DNA from: Brenneria roseae subsp. roseae
Lineage (GTDB): Bacteria; Pseudomonadota; Gammaproteobacteria; Enterobacterales; Enterobacteriaceae
Assembly (NCBI RefSeq): GCF_003115845.1
Contig: NZ_KZ819031.1
Coordinates: forward strand, 62,001 to 126,000
Direction: 5' to 3'
DNA: 64,000 bases
Part shown: piece by piece, positions 17,932 to 26,507 of the stretch
Layout: every line of letters starts with the position of its first letter
How positions within the stretch are numbered: the stretch's first letter is position 1
Notes under the pieces: model-generated
Database searches by the model: none
Told to the model about the DNA's origin: nothing
The model's input: the letters and a program-made list of their open reading frames with translations, nothing else
Made by a program: the position numbers and the translations under genes

Positions 17932-18954
17932 TCAAGCGACCTGCTTATTTAATTCAAAAAGCTGTTTCCAACTGGTGTCATCAACATAAATTCCATTTTC
18001 ACTACGCTGGCGATAATGGTTCTTTTCAGCATCGCCCGGCAGTAATAATTCTCCATCATCCCGGGATTGACGAACCCACGCTAATAAAGCCGGAATTTCC
18101 TGTTGATAGGTTTCCGCGCCCCCTAACCGTTGTGGATCAATTAAAATGGATAGCATGCTGTTAATAATCTGTTTACCTTCGCCTTTTGCCGTACGTTCCG
18201 TTTTTCCGCCGGTTAATGCGGCGCCCAGCAAAGAACAAATCAGTGATAAACCTGACCCTTTATGTTGTCCGAAAGACAGCAACGCCCCCAAAGGTTCTTC
18301 CATCAACCAGCGTGGATCAATCGCGGGTTTCCCTTCATTATCGACAATACAACCCGGCGCCAGTTGTTTCCCCTCATTCCAGGCAATGCGCGCTTTATTA
18401 CCGGCAATCACGCTGGTCGCAAAATCCAGAATGACGGGATCGTCACCTTCAACAGGAATACCCGCGCAGAAAGGATTCGTGCCGAAACGCGGGTGCTGTC
18501 CCTGCCATGGCAATACAACAGGCTTGGTATAGACGTTGGCAAAATGCAGTGAAACCAGCCCGGCTTCGGCAGCCTGTTCCGCCCAGGCGCCAATACGCCC
18601 CAGATGATGGGCATTCGCCAGACTAATGACCGCCACCCCCTGTGACTGCGCACGTTCTATCCCTTGTGTCAGCGCCTGTTTTGCCACCACCTGCCCAAAC
18701 CCCTGATGGCCGTCAAAGGAAATCAGAGGGCCAAAATCCAGCGTCTGTTCAGCATTGGCATAAGGCGATAATCCTCCCTCCTGAATTGCCGCAATATAGC
18801 GCGGCAGCATGCTGACGCCATGTGAATCATGGCCTTTAAGACTCGACTCCACCAGATTATCCGCCACGATACCCGCCACAACGGTATCAACATCAATATC
18901 AGCCAATCTGGCGCGTAAATAATCGCGCAAATAATGATGACTAAATACGGGCAT
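17932..18954 (-). CDS. LDH2/MDH2-family NAD(P)-dependent 2-hydroxyacid dehydrogenase
   Basis: A 340-residue soluble oxidoreductase with the family motif GHDSHGVSMLPRY (His45 in SHGV likely catalytic), the LANAHHLGRIGAWAEQAA block, and FGTNPFCAGIP. The family includes malate, ureidoglycolate and hydroxycarboxylate dehydrogenases and the (R)-sulfolactate dehydrogenase ComC. As first gene of an operon with a sulfonate-type importer and a CuyA-like lyase, interconversion of sulfolactate and sulfopyruvate is an attractive role, but it is inferred from context. Confidence 0.8.
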   Translation of the reverse strand: MPVFSHHYLRDYLRARLADIDVDTVVAGIVADNLVESSLKGHDSHGVSMLPRYIAAIQEGGLSPYANAEQTLDFGPLISFDGHQGFGQVVAKQALTQGIERAQSQGVAVISLANAHHLGRIGAWAEQAAEAGLVSLHFANVYTKPVVLPWQGQHPRFGTNPFCAGIPVEGDDPVILDFATSVIAGNKARIAWNEGKQLAPGCIVDNEGKPAIDPRWLMEEPLGALLSFGQHKGSGLSLICSLLGAALTGGKTERTAKGEGKQIINSMLSILIDPQRLGGAETYQQEIPALLAWVRQSRDDGELLLPGDAEKNHYRQRSENGIYVDDTSWKQLFELNKQVA

Positions 18955-19255
18955 AATTGCCTCTTAACACAGACCAAACAAGATAGGCATCACTATAACG
19001 CCAGGCGTTTTATACATAACTGAGAAATAAAACTATCGATAGCAAATAATCTTCTAAGGCAAAGATATCCGGGGGTTAAGGCGAACTTCACTAATAAAAG
19101 GAGCAATTCTTCTAAGTTATTCCAAAAAAAACTTTATTAATGCCAATCATAAAAAATAGGATTCACCTGGATTCTCCATTTAAAAAGTCCGTCAGGATCG
19201 GAAGTATATTCGTATAAAATTTTCTTATGCTTTAATAATTAATTAGAGAGAAAAA
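18955..19255. other. Divergent promoter region between two TauABC-type transporter units
   Basis: These 301 bp separate the dehydrogenase-led operon (minus) from the second importer (plus). AT-rich tracts at about 19030-19060 and 19110-19250 are likely promoter DNA. I see no clean operator; a CysB/Cbl site is plausible given cbl at 29430, but that consensus is too loose to call by eye. Confidence 0.4.
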
Positions 19256-20278
19256 ATGAATAGCACAGTTAAAAATAAAAAACTCAGTCAGTTAGCGCGA
19301 GCGGCGGCATTAATTGGATTAACACTCACGTCTTTTGCCTCTAATGCGGAAGGGAATATCAGTATTGCGCAACAATTCGGTATTGGTTATCTGATATTGG
19401 ATGTCGTGCGCGATCAAAACCTGATCGAAAAACACGGCAAACAGCAGGGACTCGATATCAAGGTAGACTGGCGCACACTCTCCGGCGCAACCGCCATTAA
19501 TGAAGCACTGCTGTCAGGCGCGCTGGATGTCGCCTCTGCTGGCGTACCGCCGATGCTAACCGTATGGGACCGCACCCGCGGTAAGCAGAACGTCAAAGCC
19601 ATTGCTTCTCTGGGATCAATGCCGAACTACCTGCTCAGTAATAATCCTGCGGTCAAAACCATTGGGGATTTGAGCGACAAAGACCGCATTGCCGTTCCCG
19701 CCGCCGGCGTAGGCTTCCAGTCTCGCACGCTGCAAATCGAAACCGCTAAACAATATGGCGTTGACGACTTCAAGCGCTTTGACAAAATCACGGTCAGCCT
19801 GCCTCATCCCGATGCCAGCGCGGCATTGATCGCCGGTGGTTCAGAAATCAACACCCATTTTTCCAGCCCGCCATTCCAGTATCAGGCGCTGGAACATGCC
19901 AACGTCCACAAGATCCTCAGCTCTTATGATGTGCTGGGCGGTCAGGCCACATTCAATGTGCTTTACACCACGCAAAAATTCCATGATGAGAATCCGAAAA
20001 CCTATCGCGCATTCTACGATGCGCTCGCCGAAGCCGCCCAGATTATCAAGGCTGATAAACCTGCCGCCGCCGAAACATATATCCGGGTGGAAAAATCACG
20101 GCTCGACCCGGCGCTGGTGAAAAAAATCGTTGAAGACCCGGAAATCGATTTCACCATTACGCCACAGCGTACCTATGTCTATGCCGAGAAATTACACCAG
20201 CTTGGCGTGTTGAAAAATAAAGCTGACTCCTGGAAAGACTACTTCTTTAGCGAGATCCACGAACAGCCAGGTAGCTAG
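19256..20278 (+). CDS. NitT/TauT-type ABC transporter substrate-binding protein (second system)
   Basis: A 340-residue periplasmic binding protein with a signal peptide ending near SFASNAEG (residue 32). Motifs include the NMT1/TauA-like GALDVASAGVPPMLTVWDRT and VPAAGVGFQSRTLQIETAKQ. It heads an operon with an ATPase and a permease and diverges from the CuyA operon. No enzyme gene is attached, so its ligand is unknown; sulfonates or other small carboxylated compounds are the usual ligands. Confidence 0.87.
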   Translation: MNSTVKNKKLSQLARAAALIGLTLTSFASNAEGNISIAQQFGIGYLILDVVRDQNLIEKHGKQQGLDIKVDWRTLSGATAINEALLSGALDVASAGVPPMLTVWDRTRGKQNVKAIASLGSMPNYLLSNNPAVKTIGDLSDKDRIAVPAAGVGFQSRTLQIETAKQYGVDDFKRFDKITVSLPHPDASAALIAGGSEINTHFSSPPFQYQALEHANVHKILSSYDVLGGQATFNVLYTTQKFHDENPKTYRAFYDALAEAAQIIKADKPAAAETYIRVEKSRLDPALVKKIVEDPEIDFTITPQRTYVYAEKLHQLGVLKNKADSWKDYFFSEIHEQPGS

Positions 20279-20337
20279 TCACGACGACCGGATAAATTTC
20301 GAGAGGCCGGCACCGTCAATCACGCATTGGAGGATTT

Positions 20338-21204
20338 ATGAGCCACGACCACAACGATGAGCTACAGAAGCCCCTGTTACAAATCGACGGCGTCGGTCTG
20401 GAATACCGAACTCGCCGCAGTCAGGTTCGCGCCACGCACGATGTCAGTTTTGACGTATTTCCCGCTGACCGCTTTGTGCTGCTCGGGCCGTCAGGGTGCG
20501 GCAAATCCAGCCTGCTAAAATCCATCGGAGGATTTTTACCTGCGGTGGAAGGTGAGATCCGACTTGACGGCGAACGCGTCACACAACCGGGGCCGGACCG
20601 AATTATGGTTTTTCAGGAGTTTGACCAGCTTCCGCCGTGGAAAACCGTGCTGGAAAACACGCTGTTTCCGCTGGTCGCCAGCCGGAAGGCGAACCGGGCC
20701 GAAGCCCGTGAAAGAGCACTGTATTTTCTGGATAAAGTCGGATTAACCAAATTTGCCGATGCCTATCCTCATACGCTATCCGGCGGAATGAAGCAACGTG
20801 TCGCCATCGCCAGAGCGCTGGCGATGCAGCCAAAAGTGTTATTAATGGATGAACCGTTCGCCGCGCTGGATGCGCTGACTCGCCGTAAAATGCAGGAAGA
20901 ATTACTCGCCTTATGGGAAGAGGTGCGCTTCACCCTGCTATTTGTGACGCACTCCATCGAAGAGGCCTTGATTGTCGGTAGCCGCGTGCTGCTGCTTTCC
21001 CCTCATCCGGGGCGGGTACGGGCAGAAATCAACTGTCATCAGTTTGCGATGGACGATCAGGGCGGCGAAGCCTTTCAAGCGGCGGCCCAGCATATTCACC
21101 ATCTTCTGTTTCCCACTGAAGGCACGACGCCTTCTCCTGCCATATCGCATCCAGGTAAACATTATGAGCATCCAGCCCCCCGTCCGACCCGAGTATCAGC
21201 GTGA
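20338..21204 (+). CDS. NitT/TauT-type ABC transporter ATPase (second system)
   Basis: A 288-residue ATPase with Walker [10 protein letters not shown], signature LSGGMKQR, Walker B VLLMDEP and H-loop FVTHSIEEAL. The Q-loop reads FQEFDQLPPW. The C-terminal 40 residues are Pro/Thr-rich, and the permease gene starts inside this coding end (41-bp overlap). It lies 59 bp after the binding-protein gene, and GGAGG precedes the ATG. Confidence 0.9.
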   Translation: MSHDHNDELQKPLLQIDGVGLEYRTRRSQVRATHDVSFDVFPADRFVLLGPSGCGKSSLLKSIGGFLPAVEGEIRLDGERVTQPGPDRIMVFQEFDQLPPWKTVLENTLFPLVASRKANRAEARERALYFLDKVGLTKFADAYPHTLSGGMKQRVAIARALAMQPKVLLMDEPFAALDALTRRKMQEELLALWEEVRFTLLFVTHSIEEALIVGSRVLLLSPHPGRVRAEINCHQFAMDDQGGEAFQAAAQHIHHLLFPTEGTTPSPAISHPGKHYEHPAPRPTRVSA

Positions 21205-22030
21205 ACTTACTCCGCTCAAAGATTTTGCGCTGGCTTTGCCTCTACCGCTTACCACGCGGTTATGGAATCAGGCATGGCTGCGTAAGATTGTCATTCTGTT
21301 CGGGTTAATCATCTTGTGGGAATTAGGCGCCCGCTGGCAAAACAACGAATTGATGTTCCCCGGTTTTCTGCAAACCTTTGCTGCTTTCCGGGAGGATCTG
21401 GCCAATGGTGAATTACCGAATAAAGTTATGGTTTCACTCAGCACGTTGCTGAAAGGCTATGTGGTGGGTAGCCTGCTGGCGTTGGGATTAAGCGCGCTGG
21501 CCGTATCAACCCGCATTGGACGTGATTTGCTGGCGACGCTAACGTCCATGTTTAATCCCCTGCCCGCCATTGCGTTGCTGCCGCTGGCGCTGTTGTGGTT
21601 CGGTCTGGGAGAGAAGAGTCTGGTTTTTGTACTCGTTCATTCCGTAATGTGGCCGATGGCGCTCAACACCTATTCAGGTTTCCTCAGCGTTTCTGAAACG
21701 CTGCGTATGACCGGACGAAATTATGGTTTGAAAGGTCGGCGCTATGTTGCCTACATCCTGGTGCCCGCCGCATTACCTTCCATTTTGTCCGGCCTGAAAA
21801 TCGGCTGGGCATTCGCGTGGCGTACATTAATTGCCGCCGAACTGGTTTTCGGCGCCTCCAGCGGCAACGGAGGGCTGGGTTGGTACATCTTCCAGAACCG
21901 TAATGAGCTGTATACCGACCGTGTTTTCGCCGGTCTGGCTTCCGTCATCATTATTGGCTTGCTGGTAGAGGGGCTGATCTTTGCCAGCATAGAAAAACTC
22001 ACGGTAAAACGTTGGGGAATGCAACGCTAA
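21164..22030 (+). CDS. NitT/TauT-type ABC transporter permease (second system)
   Basis: A 288-residue inner-membrane permease of the TauC/SsuC class. After a cytoplasmic segment of about 35 residues come six helices with an EAA-type loop (LRMTGRNYGLKGRRYVAYIL, then VPAALPSILSGLKIGWAFAW). ATG 21164 (MSIQPPVRPEYQREL) is the natural start; a longer open frame begins inside the ATPase gene and encodes no membrane-protein sequence there. Overlap with the ATPase gene suggests coupled translation. Confidence 0.88.
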   Translation: MSIQPPVRPEYQRELTPLKDFALALPLPLTTRLWNQAWLRKIVILFGLIILWELGARWQNNELMFPGFLQTFAAFREDLANGELPNKVMVSLSTLLKGYVVGSLLALGLSALAVSTRIGRDLLATLTSMFNPLPAIALLPLALLWFGLGEKSLVFVLVHSVMWPMALNTYSGFLSVSETLRMTGRNYGLKGRRYVAYILVPAALPSILSGLKIGWAFAWRTLIAAELVFGASSGNGGLGWYIFQNRNELYTDRVFAGLASVIIIGLLVEGLIFASIEKLTVKRWGMQR

Positions 22031-22260
22031 ATACCTCACTCAAGGTGTAACGCACCATTTTGCTGCGCGATAATGGTGCTGTTGCACCTTTACTATGCTT
22101 TTTTCGTTTTATCCTGACTGAAATTCCCTGCCCACCGGCATCGCACGCCCAGGTATCCATCGTCCCCTTTTCCGCTATGAATTTACACGCCTTATTGACC
22201 GCCTCCAGGCATTGGCGGGTCTTTTTTTTAAAAAATAATTATTGGCATACTTATTGATAT

Positions 22261-22279
22261 CATATTGTTCAACAATGTG
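22261..22279. promoter_or_regulatory. Candidate GntR/FCD operator in front of the DUF1989 operon
   Basis: CATATTGTTCAACAATGTG is a 19-bp palindrome with one mismatched pair about its central C. Its core TTGT-TCA-ACAA fits the general operator form of FCD-type GntR regulators. It lies 38 bp before the binding-protein gene, and such a regulator is the third gene of the operon, suggesting autoregulation. Confidence 0.5.
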
Positions 22280-22316
22280 AATTATTCCTGACGCCAACAC
22301 CAGAGAGAGAAAAACC

Positions 22317-23144
22317 ATGAAAAACACAACACACAATAAAAAACGTTCGCTCCACCGTACCGCACTGGCTTTGTGTAGCTGTCTGCTTGGTATCACATCT
22401 GTTCAGGCGGACGCCGCATTGAAAATAGGTACCGACCTTACCTATCCGCCTTATAACTATATGAATAATGGGAAACCGGCAGGATTTGATACCGAGTTCA
22501 TGGCGCTGGTAGCCAAAACGCTCAACACCACGCCGCAATTTATGGACACGCGTTTTGCCAATCTGATCATGGGAGTCAACACCAGCAAATTCGATGTCAT
22601 TGCGTCAACCCTCTATGTCACGCCAGAACGTGCCAAACAGATCGACTATATCCCTTATATGAAAACCGGCGGCGTGCTGCTAACGCTGAAAGCGGGCGAC
22701 TTCACCCCCACCCAACCAGAGATGCTGTGCGGCAAAAAAGTCAGCTCCATTCAGGGCGCCGCCTGGATCGGAAAACTGGCCGAGGTGTCGAAAACCGTCT
22801 GTGCAAAACAGGGGATTGGGCCCATTGATGTACGCGAGTTCCCGACATCGCCAGAAGCCAGTCAGGCGGTATTGTCTCATGCCGTGGACGCGCAATTTGA
22901 AGATGCCGCCGTCGCCCGCACTGCCGCTGACAAATCGGGCAAGTTAGCGGTCACCAGCGAGATTCTTTATCCCGTTGTCGTCGGACTGGGCGTTAAAAAA
23001 GGTAATGCAGAACAGTTACAGCAACTTAATGACGCGGTCGCGAAAGTGCTGACGTCGCCTGACTACCAGTCGCTGCTGAAGCAATACAACCTGACCGCGC
23101 CGACGGCAGAGGATATTACGTCTGCACTGGCTGGTACGCTGTAA
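22317..23144 (+). CDS. Family-3 (amino-acid type) ABC transporter substrate-binding protein
   Basis: A 275-residue periplasmic protein with a signal peptide of about 35 residues (CSCLLGITSVQADA). SBP family-3 signatures include LKIGTDLTYPPYNYMNNGKP and GFDTEFMALVAKTLNT. Two cysteines (in PEMLCGKKV and KTVCAKQG) could form a disulfide. It is the first gene of a four-gene operon with a fused permease-ATPase, a GntR regulator and a DUF1989 protein. The ligand is unknown; an amino acid or guanidino/amidino compound is plausible. Confidence 0.88.
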   Translation: MKNTTHNKKRSLHRTALALCSCLLGITSVQADAALKIGTDLTYPPYNYMNNGKPAGFDTEFMALVAKTLNTTPQFMDTRFANLIMGVNTSKFDVIASTLYVTPERAKQIDYIPYMKTGGVLLTLKAGDFTPTQPEMLCGKKVSSIQGAAWIGKLAEVSKTVCAKQGIGPIDVREFPTSPEASQAVLSHAVDAQFEDAAVARTAADKSGKLAVTSEILYPVVVGLGVKKGNAEQLQQLNDAVAKVLTSPDYQSLLKQYNLTAPTAEDITSALAGTL

Positions 23145-23204
23145 TGTAATTGCTGACTTGCCATCTCCCTTCATCATTACGGGGAGACACAAGGATACCG
23201 CTTT

Positions 23205-24767
23205 ATGAATATTGATTGGCACTATCTCCTCAGCCTGTTTAGCTACCAGGAGTTTTGGGGCGCCACCCTGCTGGTCGTTGAACTCAGTATCGCCACCTGG
23301 CTGGGCGGTATTCTGTTCGGATTAGTCCTGGCGTTGGCGAAACAGTCGCACATCTTGCCGCTGCGCTGGCTCGCCGGAACCTATATCTGGCTATTTCGCA
23401 GTCTGCCGTTACTGGTTCTCATCATTTTTATTTACAACCTGCCGCAGTTTTTCCCTGCCAGTGCCACGCTACTCTCTTCCCCGTTCCTTGCCGGGCTTAT
23501 CGCGATGATCCTTAGCGAGTCGGCCTACATTGCCGAAATTCATCGCGGTGGGCTGATGTCGGTTCACAAGGGGCAAGTCGAGGCAGGACGCGCGCTGGGC
23601 ATGAGATATTTAGGTATCCAGCGTCTGATCGTCATTCCGCAGGCGCTACGTATCGCCCTGCCTACGTTGGCTAACGAGTTCGTCACCATTGTAAAGCTGA
23701 CGTCGCTGGTTTCAGTGATTTCACTGGCTGAGATCCTGATGGTCGGGCAACGGCTCTATACCCAGAATTTCAAGGTGATGGAGACCTTGCTGGCGGTCGC
23801 CTGCTATTACGTTTTTATTGTTACGGTATTCGACCGATTAATTACCTGGCTGGAACGTCAGCTTGACGTTAATCACCGGTTGGCGCAGCCCACCAGCAAT
23901 CAGGAACAACAGCTGGCGCGGCAAACTTCGCTGACCCCGCCTTCGCCGCCGGGGCACGCCCGTTTTTCCAGACTTCATCCACCGATCATGACGTTGACTG
24001 ATGTCAGCAAACGCTATGGCGACAAAGTGGTGCTGCAAGGCATTACCCTTCAGTTGGGAAAAGGCGAAGTCGTCTCCATCATTGGGCCGTCTGGCTCGGG
24101 AAAAACCACGCTAATCCGCACCATGAATGGCCTGGAATCACTGAGCAGCGGTGAAATCACGCTTAATGGCAAACGTTTTTTGCACGTAACGCCTCACGGC
24201 CGCCCCGATACATTTTACTACGATCAGGCTGATCGTATCGGCATGGTATTTCAGGGGTTTAATTTGTTCCCGCACAAAACTGCTTTGGAAAACATTATGT
24301 TAGCACCTCACTACCACCGTCAGGGCGCCCGGGATGATATTCGCCAGCTCAGCCTGGCCTTACTGGATAAAGTGGGGTTGCTGGCACAGGCGCATCAATA
24401 CCCACATCAACTATCCGGTGGGCAACAACAGCGGGTGGCGATAGCGCGTGCGCTGGCGATGAAACCGTCAATTATGCTATTTGATGAACCGACCTCCGCA
24501 CTCGATCCGGAACTGGTCGGCGAAGTGCTGAAGGTGATCGAAGATCTGGCCAATGAAGGCATGACCATGGCCATCGTCACCCACGAAATGTCATTCGCCT
24601 TTAAAATTTCCGATCGCATTATTTTTATGGAACAGGGTGAAATGGTTGCGCAGGGCACCCCCGGCGAGCTAAGCGTGTCAGAAAATCCCCGGCTATCGCG
24701 CTTTCTGACAAGCCAACGACATGTATTGAATCAACTGGAGTTCTCATCGCATGCGACCACAGACTGA
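23205..24767 (+). CDS. Fused amino-acid ABC transporter permease-ATPase
   Basis: A single 520-residue chain joins two subunits that are usually separate. Residues about 1-225 are a His/Glu/Gln-type permease with several helices and the EAA loop (EAGRALGMRYLGIQRLIVIP, about 126-145). A Gln/Pro-rich linker covers about 225-260. Residues about 262-510 are an ATPase of the GlnQ/HisP class: Walker A GPSGSGKTT (about 294-302), signature LSGGQQQR (about 403-410), Walker B IMLFDEP and the FDEPTSALDPELVGEVL block. It imports the ligand of the protein encoded 60 bp upstream. No frameshift is needed, so the fusion is genuine in this sequence. Confidence 0.92.
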   Translation: MNIDWHYLLSLFSYQEFWGATLLVVELSIATWLGGILFGLVLALAKQSHILPLRWLAGTYIWLFRSLPLLVLIIFIYNLPQFFPASATLLSSPFLAGLIAMILSESAYIAEIHRGGLMSVHKGQVEAGRALGMRYLGIQRLIVIPQALRIALPTLANEFVTIVKLTSLVSVISLAEILMVGQRLYTQNFKVMETLLAVACYYVFIVTVFDRLITWLERQLDVNHRLAQPTSNQEQQLARQTSLTPPSPPGHARFSRLHPPIMTLTDVSKRYGDKVVLQGITLQLGKGEVVSIIGPSGSGKTTLIRTMNGLESLSSGEITLNGKRFLHVTPHGRPDTFYYDQADRIGMVFQGFNLFPHKTALENIMLAPHYHRQGARDDIRQLSLALLDKVGLLAQAHQYPHQLSGGQQQRVAIARALAMKPSIMLFDEPTSALDPELVGEVLKVIEDLANEGMTMAIVTHEMSFAFKISDRIIFMEQGEMVAQGTPGELSVSENPRLSRFLTSQRHVLNQLEFSSHATTD

Positions 24768-25428
24768 AGAGACAACGTATCAGGAGCTGCCGGCCTTTGA
24801 ACGCGTGGCAAATCTGCTGCGCGATGAAATGATCGCCGGAAAACTGTTGGGTGGACAAACCCTGATCGAAAGTGAACTGGCTGAACGCCATCAAATTTCC
24901 CGAAATACCGTACGCGAAGCGCTGCGCCAGTTGCTGTGTGAAGGGTTGGTCGTTTACCAACGTAATAAAGGCGTTACGGTACGCACGATGACACGTACGG
25001 ATATCAAGGATATTTATATTATCCGCCGCACGCTCGAGCTACAGGCGGTCGGCGGCGACAGATATATCAAACAGGAAACCCTGAAGCGGCTATTGGATAC
25101 CATTGAAATCGTGAAAAGCGCCGCCCGCGACGACGACTGGCCTACCGTGGCAACTTACAGCCTGCGTTTTCACCAGGTCATTGTCAGCATTCTGGGGAGT
25201 GCGCGCTTCAATAGTTTTTTTGCCAGCATCGTCGCCCAGCTACGCTTGCTGTTTGCCTCGGCCCCCGACGAAAAATTCTTCCAATATCCCTGGGTTGAGC
25301 GTGACCTTCAGATCTATCAACTGTTGCGGTCCGGCGATCGCCAGGCTGCCTGCCAACTTCTGACTCAGTATTTACAGGATTCAGAACAATCATTACTCAC
25401 ATTATTTGTGACCAAGGAATCACTATGA
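24751..25428 (+). CDS. GntR-family (FCD subfamily) transcriptional regulator
   Basis: A 225-residue regulator with an N-terminal winged helix (about residues 15-75; LAERHQISRNTVREALRQLL) and a C-terminal FCD ligand-binding domain (about 85-220; YIIRRTLELQAVGGDRYI, SLRFHQVIVSILGSARFNSF). It starts 17 bp inside the transporter gene and its end overlaps the DUF1989 gene (ATGA), so it is cotranscribed. It probably represses the operon through the palindrome at 22261-22279, with the imported compound or a product as inducer. Confidence 0.9.
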   Translation: MRPQTEETTYQELPAFERVANLLRDEMIAGKLLGGQTLIESELAERHQISRNTVREALRQLLCEGLVVYQRNKGVTVRTMTRTDIKDIYIIRRTLELQAVGGDRYIKQETLKRLLDTIEIVKSAARDDDWPTVATYSLRFHQVIVSILGSARFNSFFASIVAQLRLLFASAPDEKFFQYPWVERDLQIYQLLRSGDRQAACQLLTQYLQDSEQSLLTLFVTKESL

Positions 25429-26300
25429 CCACATTTTATCCTGCGGCTTATCAGGTATCCAAAGGATCGGCGCTGGACGTCGATCGCGATTTCTATCAGC
25501 ACATTGCCACCGCACAACACAAACGGACGCTGATTGAACAGATCCATGTTCCTATTCGAACCGGTCAGGCCTGGACAGTGCCTGCCGGTCACGTCTTTCG
25601 CATTGTTGCCGCCGAGGGCGCCCAGGTTGGCGACCTGAATATATGGAATCAGCATAATCCGCGGGAGCGGATGTGGGCGGCGCGTACCCGGCAATTACAG
25701 GGCGCGCATGTCTCAACCTTCGACCGTCTGTGGTCTAACCTGCCATTTCTGCGTCCCATGGTGACCATTACCGCCGACAGTCTGGCCGATTACGGCATCG
25801 ACGAGCATGGCGGCCGCGTACACGATCTGCTGGGAACGCGTTGCGATCCTTACGTCAACCACCTGCTGACCGGTGAAGACTTCGATTTTCACTGCCATTC
25901 CAATCTCACCCGCGCCGTGATGCCCTATGGTTTGACCGAGTTTGACGTGCACGATGTCCTCAACGTTTTCCAGTGTACCGGGCTAAACGCGGACGATATG
26001 TATTTCATGAAAGCCTGTCCGGCGAAAAAAGGAGATTATCTGGAGTTCTTTGCCGAAATTGATGTGCTGTGCGCGATTTCAACCTGCCCGGGAGGCGATC
26101 TCTCGTTGCCGATGTGGGGACCGGATGCTGAAGATCCACTGTCAGTCTGTCGTCCGCTGGGAATTGAAATCTACCAGTTGGATGACTCACTGCTGCAAGG
26201 TTGGTCACAGCCGGTGTCACCCGCCTATAAAGGCAACCACGGTATGCCCTTGCCTAAATGGGAGGATCAGCCCGGCGCGAAAAACAAAAAATGTTGCTGA
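25425..26300 (+). CDS. DUF1989 / urea-carboxylase-associated family protein
   Basis: A 291-residue soluble protein. Family features include the acidic RIVAAEGAQVGDLNIWNQHN block (residues 59-78), GTRCDPY (Cys140), the putative metal-binding FHCHSNLTRA (His156, Cys157, His158) and STCPGGDLSLPMWG (Cys221). DUF1989 proteins accompany urea/guanidine carboxylases, where a heterodimer of them acts as carboxyguanidine deiminase. Here there is no carboxylase, and a single, longer copy sits with an amino-acid importer and a GntR regulator. It may hydrolyse an imported amidino or amino compound; no reaction can be assigned. It overlaps the GntR gene by four bases. Confidence 0.8.
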   Translation: MTTFYPAAYQVSKGSALDVDRDFYQHIATAQHKRTLIEQIHVPIRTGQAWTVPAGHVFRIVAAEGAQVGDLNIWNQHNPRERMWAARTRQLQGAHVSTFDRLWSNLPFLRPMVTITADSLADYGIDEHGGRVHDLLGTRCDPYVNHLLTGEDFDFHCHSNLTRAVMPYGLTEFDVHDVLNVFQCTGLNADDMYFMKACPAKKGDYLEFFAEIDVLCAISTCPGGDLSLPMWGPDAEDPLSVCRPLGIEIYQLDDSLLQGWSQPVSPAYKGNHGMPLPKWEDQPGAKNKKCC

Positions 26301-26397
26301 GCGCCATCGGACAGGCGCACTACCTCCCTACCTCGCCTCATAGTTAACCGGATCGCCTGCTGGCGCCCCAGACAATGACGGCCCCCTCACCACCGAC

Positions 26398-26428
26398 TGG
26401 TTATGCAAAATGCGCGTATGCATAACCA
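26398..26428. promoter_or_regulatory. Perfect 10-bp inverted repeat before the iron-type dehydrogenase
   Basis: TGGTTATGCA, an 11-bp spacer and TGCATAACCA pair perfectly. The element lies 80 bp before ATG 26508, in the 207-bp space after the DUF1989 gene. It could be a dimeric operator (half-site spacing of two helical turns) or an RNA hairpin; no T-run follows, so it is not a simple terminator. Confidence 0.5.
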
Positions 26429-26507
26429 GAATTGTTCTTTTGCCGTTTTCTGCATCGCTGCTACAACTGGATATCAGCTATCCTCCGACATAGAAGAGAT
26501 CGCATCC

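Noticed and set aside
20972-21163. N-terminal extension of the second TauC-type permease
   Set aside because: The in-frame extension lies within the ATPase coding region and has no membrane-protein character; ATG 21164 gives the normal family length.
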